A stretch of 64,000 nt of DNA. It comes from a bacterium (GTDB taxonomy: Bacteria > Krumholzibacteriota > Krumholzibacteriia > LZORAL124-64-63). The stretch lies in contig JAAEQC010000157.1 in NCBI GenBank assembly GCA_024231905.1, positions 27,930 through 91,929 of the forward strand, in the 5' to 3' direction. This document shows, piece by piece, positions 14,186 through 21,044 of the stretch. Under the pieces are notes generated by a model that made no database searches, was not told the origin of the DNA, and saw only the letters and a program-made list of their open reading frames with translations. Position 1 is the first letter of the stretch. Each line of letters starts with the position of its first letter. The position numbers and the translations under genes were made by a program.

Positions 14186-14583
14186 CAATCGACCCCTCTC
14201 ATGATTCGGAGCGCCGCCTCGGGCGGCGGGGCGGTGCGGCGAGTGCAGCCTTCTCGGGTGCAGGCGCCGCCATCGTTGTACGCCGGATACTCTGTGCACA
14301 TCCTTGGGCGTGGTTTGGAGTGGATGAGACACCGCCTGGCTGATCGGTCGAAGTGGCGGCAGCTATACTCGTGGCAACCGCTCTCTTTCCATCCGCCCTT
14401 GCTCGGCGGTCGCCAACCGAGATACACGAGCATCCCAGGGAGCATCTCATCGGCGGGGTAAAACATCTTGAGACACTCCAACCGGCGGAGGTGACCAGGG
14501 CCGAACGGCAATTCCACCGGGTCACAGCAATGTCCGGTGCAGCGGTTGGTCTCGACGCGGGCTGGCCAAAGTGGCAGGCTCAT
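14185..14583 (-). CDS. YkgJ-like Cys-rich metal-binding protein
   Basis: 132 residues. TNRCTGHCCDPVELPFGPGH, then CLKMFYPADE, CHEYSCRHFDRSARRCLIHSKPRPRMCTEYPAYNDGG. The order CxxxCC ... C ... R.C.I...RP..C..YP is the signature of the YkgJ/CxxCxxCC (UPF0153) family of putative iron- or zinc-chelating proteins. Substrate and role in phages are not known. Co-translated with neighbours. Confidence 0.8.
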   Translation of the reverse strand: MSLPLWPARVETNRCTGHCCDPVELPFGPGHLRRLECLKMFYPADEMLPGMLVYLGWRPPSKGGWKESGCHEYSCRHFDRSARRCLIHSKPRPRMCTEYPAYNDGGACTREGCTRRTAPPPEAALRIMRGVD

Positions 14584-14798
14584 AGATCAGGCCTCATCCA
14601 TTCGCCACGGACATGGATGGCGCCGCAGTCCCTGCACCAGATGACCCGCGGGATGACGCCGGGGTCGAGGGTGCTACGGTGGGCACAGTCTTCCAGCGCG
14701 GCGAGCCGGTCGGCGTCGGCCACCAGGCACGCCAGGATAGAACCACGTGGGCCGTCTCCGCGCACATGGTCGCGGTCGGCTTTCGTCGTTTCAGCCAT
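14580..14798 (-). CDS. Small zinc-knuckle protein
   Basis: 72 residues. A helix (LACLVADADRLAALEDCAHRS) is followed by VIWCRDCGAIHVRGEW, a single ribbon half with a possible Cys/His partner in EDCAH. The start overlaps the sulfotransferase-like gene by eight bases. This short form recurs as a stand-alone ribbon in phage early regions. Confidence 0.7.
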   Translation of the reverse strand: MAETTKADRDHVRGDGPRGSILACLVADADRLAALEDCAHRSTLDPGVIPRVIWCRDCGAIHVRGEWMRPDL

Positions 14799-15375
14799 CG
14801 GCCATCTCCAGCTCCAGCAGTCCGTCGTAGCACTTCGGCGACCGCGCCACGACCACCTCCGCCATCTTGGTCGGGTCGACGTGGATCCCATGCTCGCCCA
14901 GGAAGCAAGCGATATCCTGCGACGCGAAGAGCGGGCGCGAAAGCACGCGCTCGAACTTCACCGAGAAGACCGGCCCGCGGCGGGCGAGGATCTTTTGGAC
15001 CGTACCCATGTCCCCTCGGATGGATGCCTGCATGGCCTGGCGGTGCTTGCGCTTGACGATCTGCCCTCCGAGGATCCGGAGGAACTTCGCCATCGACCTG
15101 GACTGCTCCTTGGGGTCGCGGTGCAGCAGGATGAAGACGTACTCCCAGCCCTCGCGCGGCGGCACAAAGCGATTTGAATCCAACAGCTTGACGGCCTTAC
15201 CCTCGGCCTCCCTGAGCCAACCGGTCTTCTCTGGCAGGTCCGTCATCCGACGATCCTCGTAGCTCGAGTGATTGTCGGCGAGGACATCCATTCCTCCGTG
15301 GTGGAGCATGCGCATCATCATCGATGAACCGCAGCGGGTGAGTCCGGTGACCGCGAGGATTTTCTTGTTCGACAT
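14791..15375 (-). CDS. Sulfotransferase-like P-loop protein
   Basis: 194 residues. The N-terminus KKILAVTGLTRCGSSMMMRMLHHGGMDVLADN matches the PAPS-binding loop of sulfotransferases (G.PRSGTSMV..ML..GG). Downstream, VFILLHRDPKEQSRSMAKFLR resembles the 3'-phosphate-binding RDP..S helix. A C-terminal helix-strand region follows. It is shorter than full cellular enzymes (250-300) but complete in its core motifs. A sulfotransferase could modify a host glycan, a tail component or a small molecule. A hairpin at 15402-15435 separates it from the upstream gene. Confidence 0.75.
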   Translation of the reverse strand: MSNKKILAVTGLTRCGSSMMMRMLHHGGMDVLADNHSSYEDRRMTDLPEKTGWLREAEGKAVKLLDSNRFVPPREGWEYVFILLHRDPKEQSRSMAKFLRILGGQIVKRKHRQAMQASIRGDMGTVQKILARRGPVFSVKFERVLSRPLFASQDIACFLGEHGIHVDPTKMAEVVVARSPKCYDGLLELEMADG

Positions 15376-15401
15376 CTGCCTTCCTTGTTCGTGGTGGAAA
15401 C

Positions 15402-15435
15402 AGCTCCCGGCCCATCCTTCTCCGGGCCGGGAGCT
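15402..15435 (-). terminator. Strong intercistronic hairpin
   Basis: AGCTCCCGGCCC and GGGCCGGGAGCT form a perfect 12-bp stem with a 10-base loop, seven bases after the stop of 15442-15654. Only GTTTCC follows, so it may attenuate or stabilise mRNA ends instead of acting as a full intrinsic terminator. Confidence 0.55.
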
Positions 15436-15441
15436 CGGAGT

Positions 15442-15654
15442 TCATATCGTCAGGCCGGTTGCCACCCGGCCCTCCCGCGCGCTCCGCGCTGCGATCTGGC
15501 ACAGAGCCAAGCGCCAGAGTTGGCAGTGATGAAGGAGCCCAGCCGGAGACACCGGTGTCACTTCTCCGGCCCGGGCGCGGGGCTTCGGCCACGGTATACA
15601 GCTGGCTGGGCTGCAGATTGGGCCGAGGAAAAAACTGAGGAATACCCAGATCAT
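15442..15654 (-). CDS. Small protein with hydrophobic N-terminus
   Basis: 70 residues, MIWVFLSFFLGPICSPASCI. A short hydrophobic N-terminus resembles a signal or anchor segment; cysteines follow at about positions 14 and 19. The ATG is in a TGATG overlap with the upstream gene, which is the main reason to accept it. The remainder is not distinctive. Ends just before a strong hairpin. Confidence 0.5.
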   Translation of the reverse strand: MIWVFLSFFLGPICSPASCIPWPKPRARAGEVTPVSPAGLLHHCQLWRLALCQIAARSAREGRVATGLTI

Positions 15655-15833
15655 CAGGTGGTGGGCTCCACCGAGAGATTCATCTCCACCCACTCGAGCG
15701 GGTGGTGGAACACCCGCACCCCGCGGTAGCGCCGACCGTGGATCGCTTTGACGGCCCGGGCCAGGCCCAGCTCCCAGCCGCGGCGACTGCGGCGGGTTCC
15801 CAGGAGGTTCTTTTTGCGTTGGCGCTTTCTCAT
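15654..15833 (-). CDS. Basic MRxRxRxKK family small protein (paralogue B)
   Basis: 59 residues, MRKRQRKKNLLGTRRSRRGW, ending WVEMNLSVEPTT. The N-terminus parallels 13728-13919; both then show a central aromatic segment and a short strand. ATGA overlap with the upstream gene sets the start. RNA- or ribosome-binding is conceivable given the charge. Confidence 0.65.
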   Translation of the reverse strand: MRKRQRKKNLLGTRRSRRGWELGLARAVKAIHGRRYRGVRVFHHPLEWVEMNLSVEPTT

Positions 15834-16498
15834 CCGGCATCCTCCCATTCGATCCCGAGTACCCGGATGGAAGCGGCGGCCCCTTCGTCCCCCTCGGCGG
15901 CCTCGACGATGTGCTCGATGATTACTCCGAGGTTCAGCACGGCCCGCTCATCGATGTCGATGTGCTGCAGGAGCTGGGCGCGCTCTTTGATGAGCCCGAA
16001 GGCCCTCGAGACCATCGTCAGCTGGCGCTCGAGCCGGGCGACCTCTTCCTCGGCGATGTCGGCGCGGGCGGTCTCGGCCTGCTCCGCCGCCGCGAGGCGG
16101 CCACACTCGGCGCACGTTGGCTCGGGTCTGTCCCACCCGGTGAGTGCCCCAGGGGCCACACCCTCGATCACGTCGGCGAAGCTGGAGGCCTCAACGGTGG
16201 TGATGGGCGCGGGGTGGAGCTGGGTACAGGCACGCCGCTGCTCGTCGGGCAGGTCCACCACGAGGTCGTCGACCCCGCGGTAGATATGAGGCAGCGCGAT
16301 CTCCGTCTCTTCGACGTTGAACTCCCTGGCCACCCGGGTCCGGACCGCCTGGGCCACCCGTTTGAGCTTGGCCACGAGCAGGTCGTCGACGCTGGGGCGC
16401 TCGATGGAGCTGCCCAGCTCCGCCTCGATGCCAGCGTTGAGTTCGCCGACGAAGATGGCGAGCATGGCCATGCGGTTCGTGTCGCCAGCCTGGGGCAT
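15830..16498 (-). CDS. Coiled-coil protein with CAEC
   Basis: 222 residues. The N-terminal 90 residues look globular (MLAIFVGELNAGIEAELGSSIERPSVDDLL). CAECGRLAAAEQAETARADIAEEEVARLERQL combines a zinc knuckle and a coiled coil near the middle. The C-terminus (LNLGVIIEHIVEAAEGDEGAAAS) is helical and acidic. Function unknown; the knuckle plus coil layout recurs in the array. Confidence 0.7.
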   Translation of the reverse strand: MPQAGDTNRMAMLAIFVGELNAGIEAELGSSIERPSVDDLLVAKLKRVAQAVRTRVAREFNVEETEIALPHIYRGVDDLVVDLPDEQRRACTQLHPAPITTVEASSFADVIEGVAPGALTGWDRPEPTCAECGRLAAAEQAETARADIAEEEVARLERQLTMVSRAFGLIKERAQLLQHIDIDERAVLNLGVIIEHIVEAAEGDEGAAASIRVLGIEWEDAG

Positions 16499-17208
16499 CA
16501 GCCTCCCTCCATTTTCTTGAGCGCTTTCAAGATGTTGAAGGTGTCCCCTTCGGTTGCGTCCTGGCGCTTGGCCAGGGACTGGACCACCTCGAGGATAGCC
16601 TGGGCGAAGTTATACTCGACGATGCTGCTATTCTCGATGGCGGCGTACGCTTGCTGCGCCCGGGCGAGGGCCTCCTCGGTGGGTCCGACCGCGGCGGCGG
16701 GGACCACCAGGGTCTGGCTCGACCGCTCCCGAATGGACTGGATGAGCAGGGCGACATGCTCAGGCTCCTGCTCGTAGATAGTGATCAGCGCCGCGAGGTC
16801 GGCACGCACCCGCTCCAGCCTGGCACTCAGTCGAGCCGCCTCCATCGCCGAGCGGCGGGACTCCTCTACCCGGCTTTCGTAATGCCGCTTGTAGGTGTCC
16901 CTCTCTTGGATAGTGGCGGCGGCGGCCGACACGGTGGGCCGACGCTCCAGCTCCTGGATCCGCATCCGCATCCGTCGGCACCGGCCATCGGCTTTGTTGG
17001 CACGAAGGGACTCGGACACGTGGGCCTCGTCCTGCTCGCGCCCGTCGGTCTCGCGCTGGGTCTCGCGCGCGTCGGCCCGGGCGGCGTAATCCACGAGCGT
17101 CTTGTGGATCGCCGCCCACGGAACCCAACCGGCATCCATCCCTGCGGGGGTTACTGCAACCGTGGTTACTGCGGAAACCATCTCCTCAAACAGTCTGTCT
17201 TTGCTCAC
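16498..17208 (-). CDS. Coiled-coil phage protein
   Basis: 236 residues, no cysteine pairs. N-terminal globular part (VPWAAIHKTLVDYAARADARETQRETDGREQDEAH), then long heptad stretches (RCRRMRMRIQELERRPTVSAAAATIQERDTYKRHYESRVEESRRSAMEAARLSARLERVRADL). TGATG-type or adjacent coupling to 15830-16498. A structural, filament-like role is possible; unknown. Confidence 0.7.
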   Translation of the reverse strand: MSKDRLFEEMVSAVTTVAVTPAGMDAGWVPWAAIHKTLVDYAARADARETQRETDGREQDEAHVSESLRANKADGRCRRMRMRIQELERRPTVSAAAATIQERDTYKRHYESRVEESRRSAMEAARLSARLERVRADLAALITIYEQEPEHVALLIQSIRERSSQTLVVPAAAVGPTEEALARAQQAYAAIENSSIVEYNFAQAILEVVQSLAKRQDATEGDTFNILKALKKMEGG

Positions 17209-17363
17209 TTTTTTCTCCCTTTAAGTCGCACCACCAGCCGGTGGCACCAGGTGCATTCTAGCCGGCGACCCTTGCGGACGATCCCGGCACCGACGTGGAA
17301 GCAGGCCGGGCACACGAGGAGTGGCTCGGCGGGCGTGCTGGGCTTGCCGAAGTTGAATGTCAC
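17205..17363 (-). CDS. 52-aa zinc-ribbon protein (GTG start)
   Basis: MTFNFGKPSTPAEPLLVCPACFHVGAGIVRKGRRLECTWCHRL: a complete four-cysteine ribbon with a basic end (VRLKGRKK). The track start at 17402 would overlap the previous gene by 43 bases; the GTG at 17363 gives the GTGA overlap used throughout this operon and has GAGG upstream, so it is preferred. Confidence 0.7.
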   Translation of the reverse strand: MTFNFGKPSTPAEPLLVCPACFHVGAGIVRKGRRLECTWCHRLVVRLKGRKK

Positions 17364-17551
17364 TCGGCCTCGCTCTCCCGGCCTGCTTCCTTCTCTAGCC
17401 ATGCGAGCACATCCCCGATCTCAGACACGAGCCGGACCGCCGTCGCGAGTCTGCGACCGGACTCGATGTCGGTGACCATCCAGGTGCCGTGCTCGCCGGC
17501 GTTCTCGACCAGCTTGATCTGGCCGTTGACGATGAACTCCCGCTGGCTCAT
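17360..17551 (-). CDS. Small hypothetical phage protein
   Basis: 63 residues, MSQREFIVNGQIKLVENAGE. A strand-rich N-terminus and a helix (AVRLVSEIGDVLAWLEKEAG). ATGA overlap with the upstream gene. No family known. Confidence 0.65.
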   Translation of the reverse strand: MSQREFIVNGQIKLVENAGEHGTWMVTDIESGRRLATAVRLVSEIGDVLAWLEKEAGRESEAE

Positions 17552-17850
17552 TTGCTCTCCGCCGGGAAGTCGAAGCTCTTGAAGGTGGCACCGGGCACGA
17601 AGGTCAGCGCCTCCGCGACAGCGTAGCTCCCGTCGGCGTTGCGCTGCTGGGTGGTGACCTGGACCAGGCATCCGCCCTCATCGAGACCGCTTCCAACCTC
17701 CATCACCTTGGTGGACTTCATCCACCCCTCTTCTTCCGAGCTGGCTTTGCAGAGCAGTTTGAACAGGTCGCCATTGCCGTAAACGACCAGGTCGGACACG
17801 TTCTTCTTGGCGCCGTTGACGTTGCTGTTGTGCAGGGATTTGTCTTTCAT
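17548..17850 (-). CDS. Nested in-frame product (internal start)
   Basis: 100 residues starting MKDKSLHNSNVNGAKKNVSD, with ACAGGAGGCTGAA directly upstream of the ATG. The strand-rich, GWMKSTKVMEV-containing domain is similar in style to stand-alone phage proteins placed beside SSB and recombination genes. Whether it is a separate gene fused in this lineage or an alternative start is open. Confidence 0.5.
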   Translation of the reverse strand: MKDKSLHNSNVNGAKKNVSDLVVYGNGDLFKLLCKASSEEEGWMKSTKVMEVGSGLDEGGCLVQVTTQQRNADGSYAVAEALTFVPGATFKSFDFPAESK

Positions 17851-18576
17851 TTCAGCCTCCTGTTGGTCCGGCTCGAGGCCGGTGAGTGTCGTCAGCACCG
17901 CGGCAAGTGGGTCGCCGCGGCGGATCTCGTCGTGCTCTTGAAGCAGGACGCCCGCCGAGTGATGCCGGCGGAATTCATCTTGCTGGGCCCACTTGAGCAT
18001 GGCCGCCATGAACATCTCGACGCTCGAGATCCAGAGATCCCTGTCGCTGTTCTTCGTAAGCGCCCAGGCCTTCTCCGAGTCGACTCCGAGAATCGCGCAG
18101 TCGAGTTCCTCATGGGCTGTGGCCAGGGGGTCGTCGATGTCCGAGCTGTAGTCTTCGAGCGTCCGGACCGGCTCGCCGACCTCAATGCTGCCGGCGGACA
18201 CTGCCTCGTGCCGACCCCAGGCGAGCTCGCCGCCGGGCTCGCGCCAGGAGGCAAGACCGGTGGCCCGGGTGATGGCGGTGCCTGCATCCCCGATGCTCGC
18301 ACCGTCCGGGATGAGAACTTTGTGATCACACCCCGCAGGGCAGGTGAACAAAATCCAGTTCTGCTCGACGGTCTGCTCTGGGCCGACCGCAAGGTCGAAG
18401 CCCATCGACTTGAAATTATACGGGCTCACCGCTTCGATCTTCGCGCGGGTCTCCGCGTGGGCCTTGCGCTCCGCCACCAACAACCCTTCGGTCCGCCGGA
18501 CGCGGTCGATCTGGTCCTCAAGCGCGGGGCACCCGTCGCACTCCTTCTGGAAGCGGGCTCTCTCTTCTGGTGTCAT
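17548..18576 (-). CDS. Two-part phage protein with possible internal start
   Basis: 342 residues. The N-terminal part has CDGCPALEDQIDRVRRTEGLLVAERKAHAETRAK (knuckle plus coil), CPAGCDHKVLIPDGAS, and a helical region (WISSVEMFMAAMLKWAQQDEFRRHHSAGVLLQEHDEI) typical of the phage DUF that ends near GDPLAAV. The final 100 residues (MKDKSLHNSNVNGAKKNVSDLVVYGNGDLFKLLCKASSEEEGWMKSTKVMEV) look like an independent single-domain phage protein. A perfect AGGAGG lies before that internal ATG, so both long and short products may be made. Confidence 0.7.
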   Translation of the reverse strand: MTPEERARFQKECDGCPALEDQIDRVRRTEGLLVAERKAHAETRAKIEAVSPYNFKSMGFDLAVGPEQTVEQNWILFTCPAGCDHKVLIPDGASIGDAGTAITRATGLASWREPGGELAWGRHEAVSAGSIEVGEPVRTLEDYSSDIDDPLATAHEELDCAILGVDSEKAWALTKNSDRDLWISSVEMFMAAMLKWAQQDEFRRHHSAGVLLQEHDEIRRGDPLAAVLTTLTGLEPDQQEAEMKDKSLHNSNVNGAKKNVSDLVVYGNGDLFKLLCKASSEEEGWMKSTKVMEVGSGLDEGGCLVQVTTQQRNADGSYAVAEALTFVPGATFKSFDFPAESK

Positions 18577-18785
18577 TGGGCTGGATCCTCTCCGGCGGTG
18601 GTGATAATGATGGGCGTCGATGGCCTCATCCAGGAGTAGATCCGGTCGGATCCAGCTCCAATCAGGAGCCCTGCGATCACACCCAGGAGGACCACCAGCT
18701 GCCAGAAGTTCCGCTCGAGCCGGACGGCTTGTTCCACCGCGTGCTTCTCGTGGGCCAGGGCCCGGATCTCATCCGTAGTCCTCAT
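18573..18785 (-). CDS. Single-pass membrane protein, 70 aa
   Basis: N-terminal charged helix (TDEIRALAHEKHAVEQAVRLERN) followed by one transmembrane span (FWQLVVLLGVIAGLLIGAGS) and a short polar tail. ATGA overlaps with both neighbours. Layout resembles small i-spanin- or membrane-adaptor-like proteins, but position far from the lysins argues against spanin. Confidence 0.65.
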   Translation of the reverse strand: MRTTDEIRALAHEKHAVEQAVRLERNFWQLVVLLGVIAGLLIGAGSDRIYSWMRPSTPIIITTAGEDPAQ

Positions 18786-18913
18786 GACCCAGGCCTCCGG
18801 CGCGTGAGCTGCTGCGCGACCCCGGCCCGCCGCGCGATGCGATACCCGATTGCCAGGCCGCCCGCGAGGGCGATCCCAACACCGAGGACCGTTATAAACC
18901 AGTAGGATTCCAT
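18782..18913 (-). CDS. 43-aa membrane peptide
   Basis: MESYWFITVLGVGIALAGGL then AIGYRIARRAGVAQQLTRRRPGS. One transmembrane helix with a very basic cytoplasmic tail (N-out/C-in by the positive-inside rule). AGGAGA precedes the ATG; the stop overlaps the next start (ATGA). Below the ORF-track length. Confidence 0.65.
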   Translation of the reverse strand: MESYWFITVLGVGIALAGGLAIGYRIARRAGVAQQLTRRRPGS

Positions 18914-18922
18914 GCGCTTCTC

Positions 18923-19315
18923 CTAGAAGGGGATGTCGTTGTCGTCCGCACCTGGGGCCGCCTCGGAGTCACGGGTGCCCGCGCCCTGGGCCCCTGCGTC
19001 GGGCCGGCCGAGGAACAGAATCTGGAACGCGACGACCTCGACCTTCTTCCTTTTGTTCCCGTCGCGGTCCTCCCACTCTCTGGTTTGCCAGCGCCCTTCG
19101 GCGTAGACAGGCGAGCCGGCGTCGAGATACTCGGCGCAGCTCTCTGCATTTTTCTCCCAGACGACTACTGTAATCCACTCTGTTTTCTGCTCGTCGCGGC
19201 GGCCGGTGTTGACCGCGACAGAGAGGTTGGCCACGGCCTTGCCGTTTGCGGTGTACCGGAGCTCAGGCTTTTGCCCGAGGTTTCCTACCACGGTGACTTT
19301 TGCTACCCCTTGCAT
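18923..19315 (-). CDS. ssb: Single-stranded DNA-binding protein
   Basis: 130 residues. MQGVAKVTVVGNLGQKPELRYTANGKAVANLSVAVNT and the following TEWITVVVWEKNAESCAEYLDAGSPVYAEGRWQTREWEDRDGNKRKKVEVVA form the canonical SSB OB-fold. A short linker (GAQGAGTRDSEAAPG) leads to the acidic DDNDIPF tip that recruits replication partners. Length is typical of phage SSBs. It overlaps the phosphatase-like gene by 13 bases and would serve replication and RecT-type recombination encoded at 33-35 kb. Confidence 0.95.
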   Translation of the reverse strand: MQGVAKVTVVGNLGQKPELRYTANGKAVANLSVAVNTGRRDEQKTEWITVVVWEKNAESCAEYLDAGSPVYAEGRWQTREWEDRDGNKRKKVEVVAFQILFLGRPDAGAQGAGTRDSEAAPGADDNDIPF

Positions 19316-19737
19316 GATGCCTCCTTCAGGAGTTTGTAGACGTGCCTGTTGTGAGTCCGGGTCGCAGGACCGAGCGGCGGGAGCCCCAACTCCTCAGCGA
19401 TCCATTTCGCCACCGCTGGCGAGCGGTTGAGCCCGGCCTCGCAGTGGACAAGGAATCCGCCGCAGCCCTCATGGATCATCCGCCGCACGAACCGGACGAC
19501 GTCCGCCGCCTGTTCTGGACTCATCGGCTTGTAGCTCGCGAGGATGCTGGTGCGCAACCGCGCGTTGATTGGCTTGCACATGTCGATGTCGTTGCATCGG
19601 ACATGTAGGATATTGAACCACCCCGCCTGGAGCCGGACATCCGCCGACCCCGGATCTTGGATGGACACCACCGCGGTGTATTTGTCGGGGCGAGTATCCT
19701 CGGCGCCCTCGCGGGAGGTGAAGCGCAGGTGGATCAT
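19303..19737 (-). CDS. Tyrosine/dual-specificity phosphatase-like protein
   Basis: 144 residues. FLVHCEAGLNRSPAVAKWIAE contains the HCxxGxxRS phosphatase loop, with Cys99 as nucleophile and Arg105. KYTAVVSIQDPG and FNILHVRCNDID match the earlier strands of the fold, and D52 region could supply the general acid. Substrate may be a phosphoprotein, RNA cap-like end or inositide. Phage homologues (DSP-like) are known in many tailed phages, role unclear. ATGA-coupled to a 39-aa membrane peptide upstream. Confidence 0.85.
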   Translation of the reverse strand: MIHLRFTSREGAEDTRPDKYTAVVSIQDPGSADVRLQAGWFNILHVRCNDIDMCKPINARLRTSILASYKPMSPEQAADVVRFVRRMIHEGCGGFLVHCEAGLNRSPAVAKWIAEELGLPPLGPATRTHNRHVYKLLKEASCKG

Positions 19738-19853
19738 CCGTACCTCACTATCAGCATGGCGGCCAAGGCCCAGACCGTCACCACCAGGGTGGTGACCAGC
19801 TTCGATGGCCGCGGGCCCGGGCGCTCAAGCTCGGGCTGGTTGTTGGTGTTCAT
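19734..19853 (-). CDS. 39-aa membrane peptide
   Basis: MNTNNQPELERPGPRPSKLV then TTLVVTVWALAAMLIVRYG. One C-terminal transmembrane span with a polar N-terminus. ATGA overlaps at both ends. Too short for the track. Could anchor or inhibit a host membrane protein; unknown. Confidence 0.6.
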   Translation of the reverse strand: MNTNNQPELERPGPRPSKLVTTLVVTVWALAAMLIVRYG

Positions 19854-20053
19854 CGCCCGGCCTCGGCCTGCAGCTGCCAGACCAGATCCCTCGCGCGCGC
19901 GCGTTCATCTTTGCCTAGCCCAACACATGCCTCGCGGACAGAGCACTCGCCAGCGAGCACCGCCACCGCCTCGTGGGCGCCTACCAGCAGCGCCAGTTGC
20001 TTCCGCCGACGCTTTACTCGAGCTGCCCGCCGGCGTTTGGATCCCTGTCTCAT
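19850..20053 (-). CDS. Basic helical small protein
   Basis: 67 residues, MRQGSKRRRAARVKRRRKQL followed by a helix (LLVGAHEAVAVLAGECSVREACVGLGKDERARARDLVWQL). A basic N-terminal arm suggests nucleic-acid contact. ATGA-coupled both sides. Unknown. Confidence 0.6.
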   Translation of the reverse strand: MRQGSKRRRAARVKRRRKQLALLVGAHEAVAVLAGECSVREACVGLGKDERARARDLVWQLQAEAGR

Positions 20054-20301
20054 CTGCCCCTCCGGTGGTGTGTCTCTGGTTGATGGGTCTCCCAGATGGC
20101 TTCGCCAAGGTCGGTGATGATGTGCTCGCTGTTCTGTCGACCCGCGAACTCGGCGAGGCCCAGCTCGATCAGAGTCGGGCCGGCGCTCGCGTGGATCGCT
20201 GCGGCCAATGGGTGCCGGCGATGGAGCCTTCCGAGTTCCGTCCAGGCGATCTTGGTCATGCCAGCGTAGATCTGCTGCAGCTGCTCGTTGGTGATTCTCA
20301 T
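20050..20301 (-). CDS. Hypothetical small phage protein
   Basis: 83 residues, MRITNEQLQQIYAGMTKIAW. Two helices and a central AAIHASAGPTLIELGLAEFAGRQN region followed by strand. No cysteine pairs. ATGA linked. Function unknown. Confidence 0.6.
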   Translation of the reverse strand: MRITNEQLQQIYAGMTKIAWTELGRLHRRHPLAAAIHASAGPTLIELGLAEFAGRQNSEHIITDLGEAIWETHQPETHHRRGR

Positions 20302-20831
20302 TCCCCGTCGTCCTCCAGGGCGGCCGTGACCTTGGCCCGGTCTTCGTCGGTGACGTTGAGCAGGGCCCGGGCGGTTTCATTGAGCCTCAAGTGCAGGGAA
20401 TAAAAGAGGTTCGCACCCGGGAACTTCCCGAGGAACGGAGACCCCGGCACTGGCTTGGTGATGACGTCTCGCTCGACCAGCGCGTCGACCATCTCCCACT
20501 CACCGTCGAGCTGTGTTTCGAGGAGCCCAAGCAGCCAGCGGCGCAATTCTTCCGGGGGCCGACCGGGGCGCTCGGGGAGGTTGGCTGCCGCCCTCGGTCT
20601 CGGCGGCGCCTCGACCACCATCAAACACTCACCGGCGGCTCCATACGTCGCTCGAAAAACGTCACCGCCACAACTCATTTCCTCGTCATATCGTTCCGGA
20701 CTGCAGAGGCAGGCGGCCAGGGCCCGGGCCTGGGCGATGGGTTCCGTGGGCTCGTGGAACACTCCTTCGACGACTGGATCGGTGTTCGGTTTGCGGTGCA
20801 TGAGAACGTAGTGCTTCATCGCCGTGGCCAT
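20298..20831 (-). CDS. Hypothetical phage protein, first gene after a terminator
   Basis: 177 residues. MATAMKHYVLMHRKPNTDPVVEGVFHEPTEP; a central RPGRPPEELRRWLLGLLETQLDGEWEMVDALVERDVI looks like a helical adaptor, and LRLNETARALLNVTDEDRAKVTAALEDDG ends the protein. Either of two nearby ATGs could be the start; neither has a strong ribosome site. It is the leading gene of the downstream block, preceded by a hairpin terminator and 170 bases of possible promoter. Confidence 0.6.
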   Translation of the reverse strand: MATAMKHYVLMHRKPNTDPVVEGVFHEPTEPIAQARALAACLCSPERYDEEMSCGGDVFRATYGAAGECLMVVEAPPRPRAAANLPERPGRPPEELRRWLLGLLETQLDGEWEMVDALVERDVITKPVPGSPFLGKFPGANLFYSLHLRLNETARALLNVTDEDRAKVTAALEDDGE

Positions 20832-21044
20832 TCTGGCGAACGTGAGTCCGCCGTGCGTTGGTCGTTGCTTTCAGCGGTGCCCGAATCCGACGCGGGTGAA
20901 AAAGGTCTGTTACCGTGGGTGTGCGTTGGGTACTCCGCGCTGCGTCCGAGTTTGCTTTTCTGTTGGATCAATAACAGATCTGTGGCGGCAGCGCAAGAAA
21001 AAAGGTGAGAGACCGCGGGGGACTTGTTGGGTGACCCGGTGGAG
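20832..21044. other. Intergenic region, promoter candidate zone
   Basis: 213 bases between the end of 21045-21365 and the start of 20298-20831. It contains the terminator hairpin described below, an ACAGATCTGT palindrome (20974-20983) and, further on, GTTACCGTGGGTGTGCGTTGGGTAC (imperfect relative of the 5497 repeat). A minus-strand promoter is expected; no clean -35/-10 pair stands out. Confidence 0.45.
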
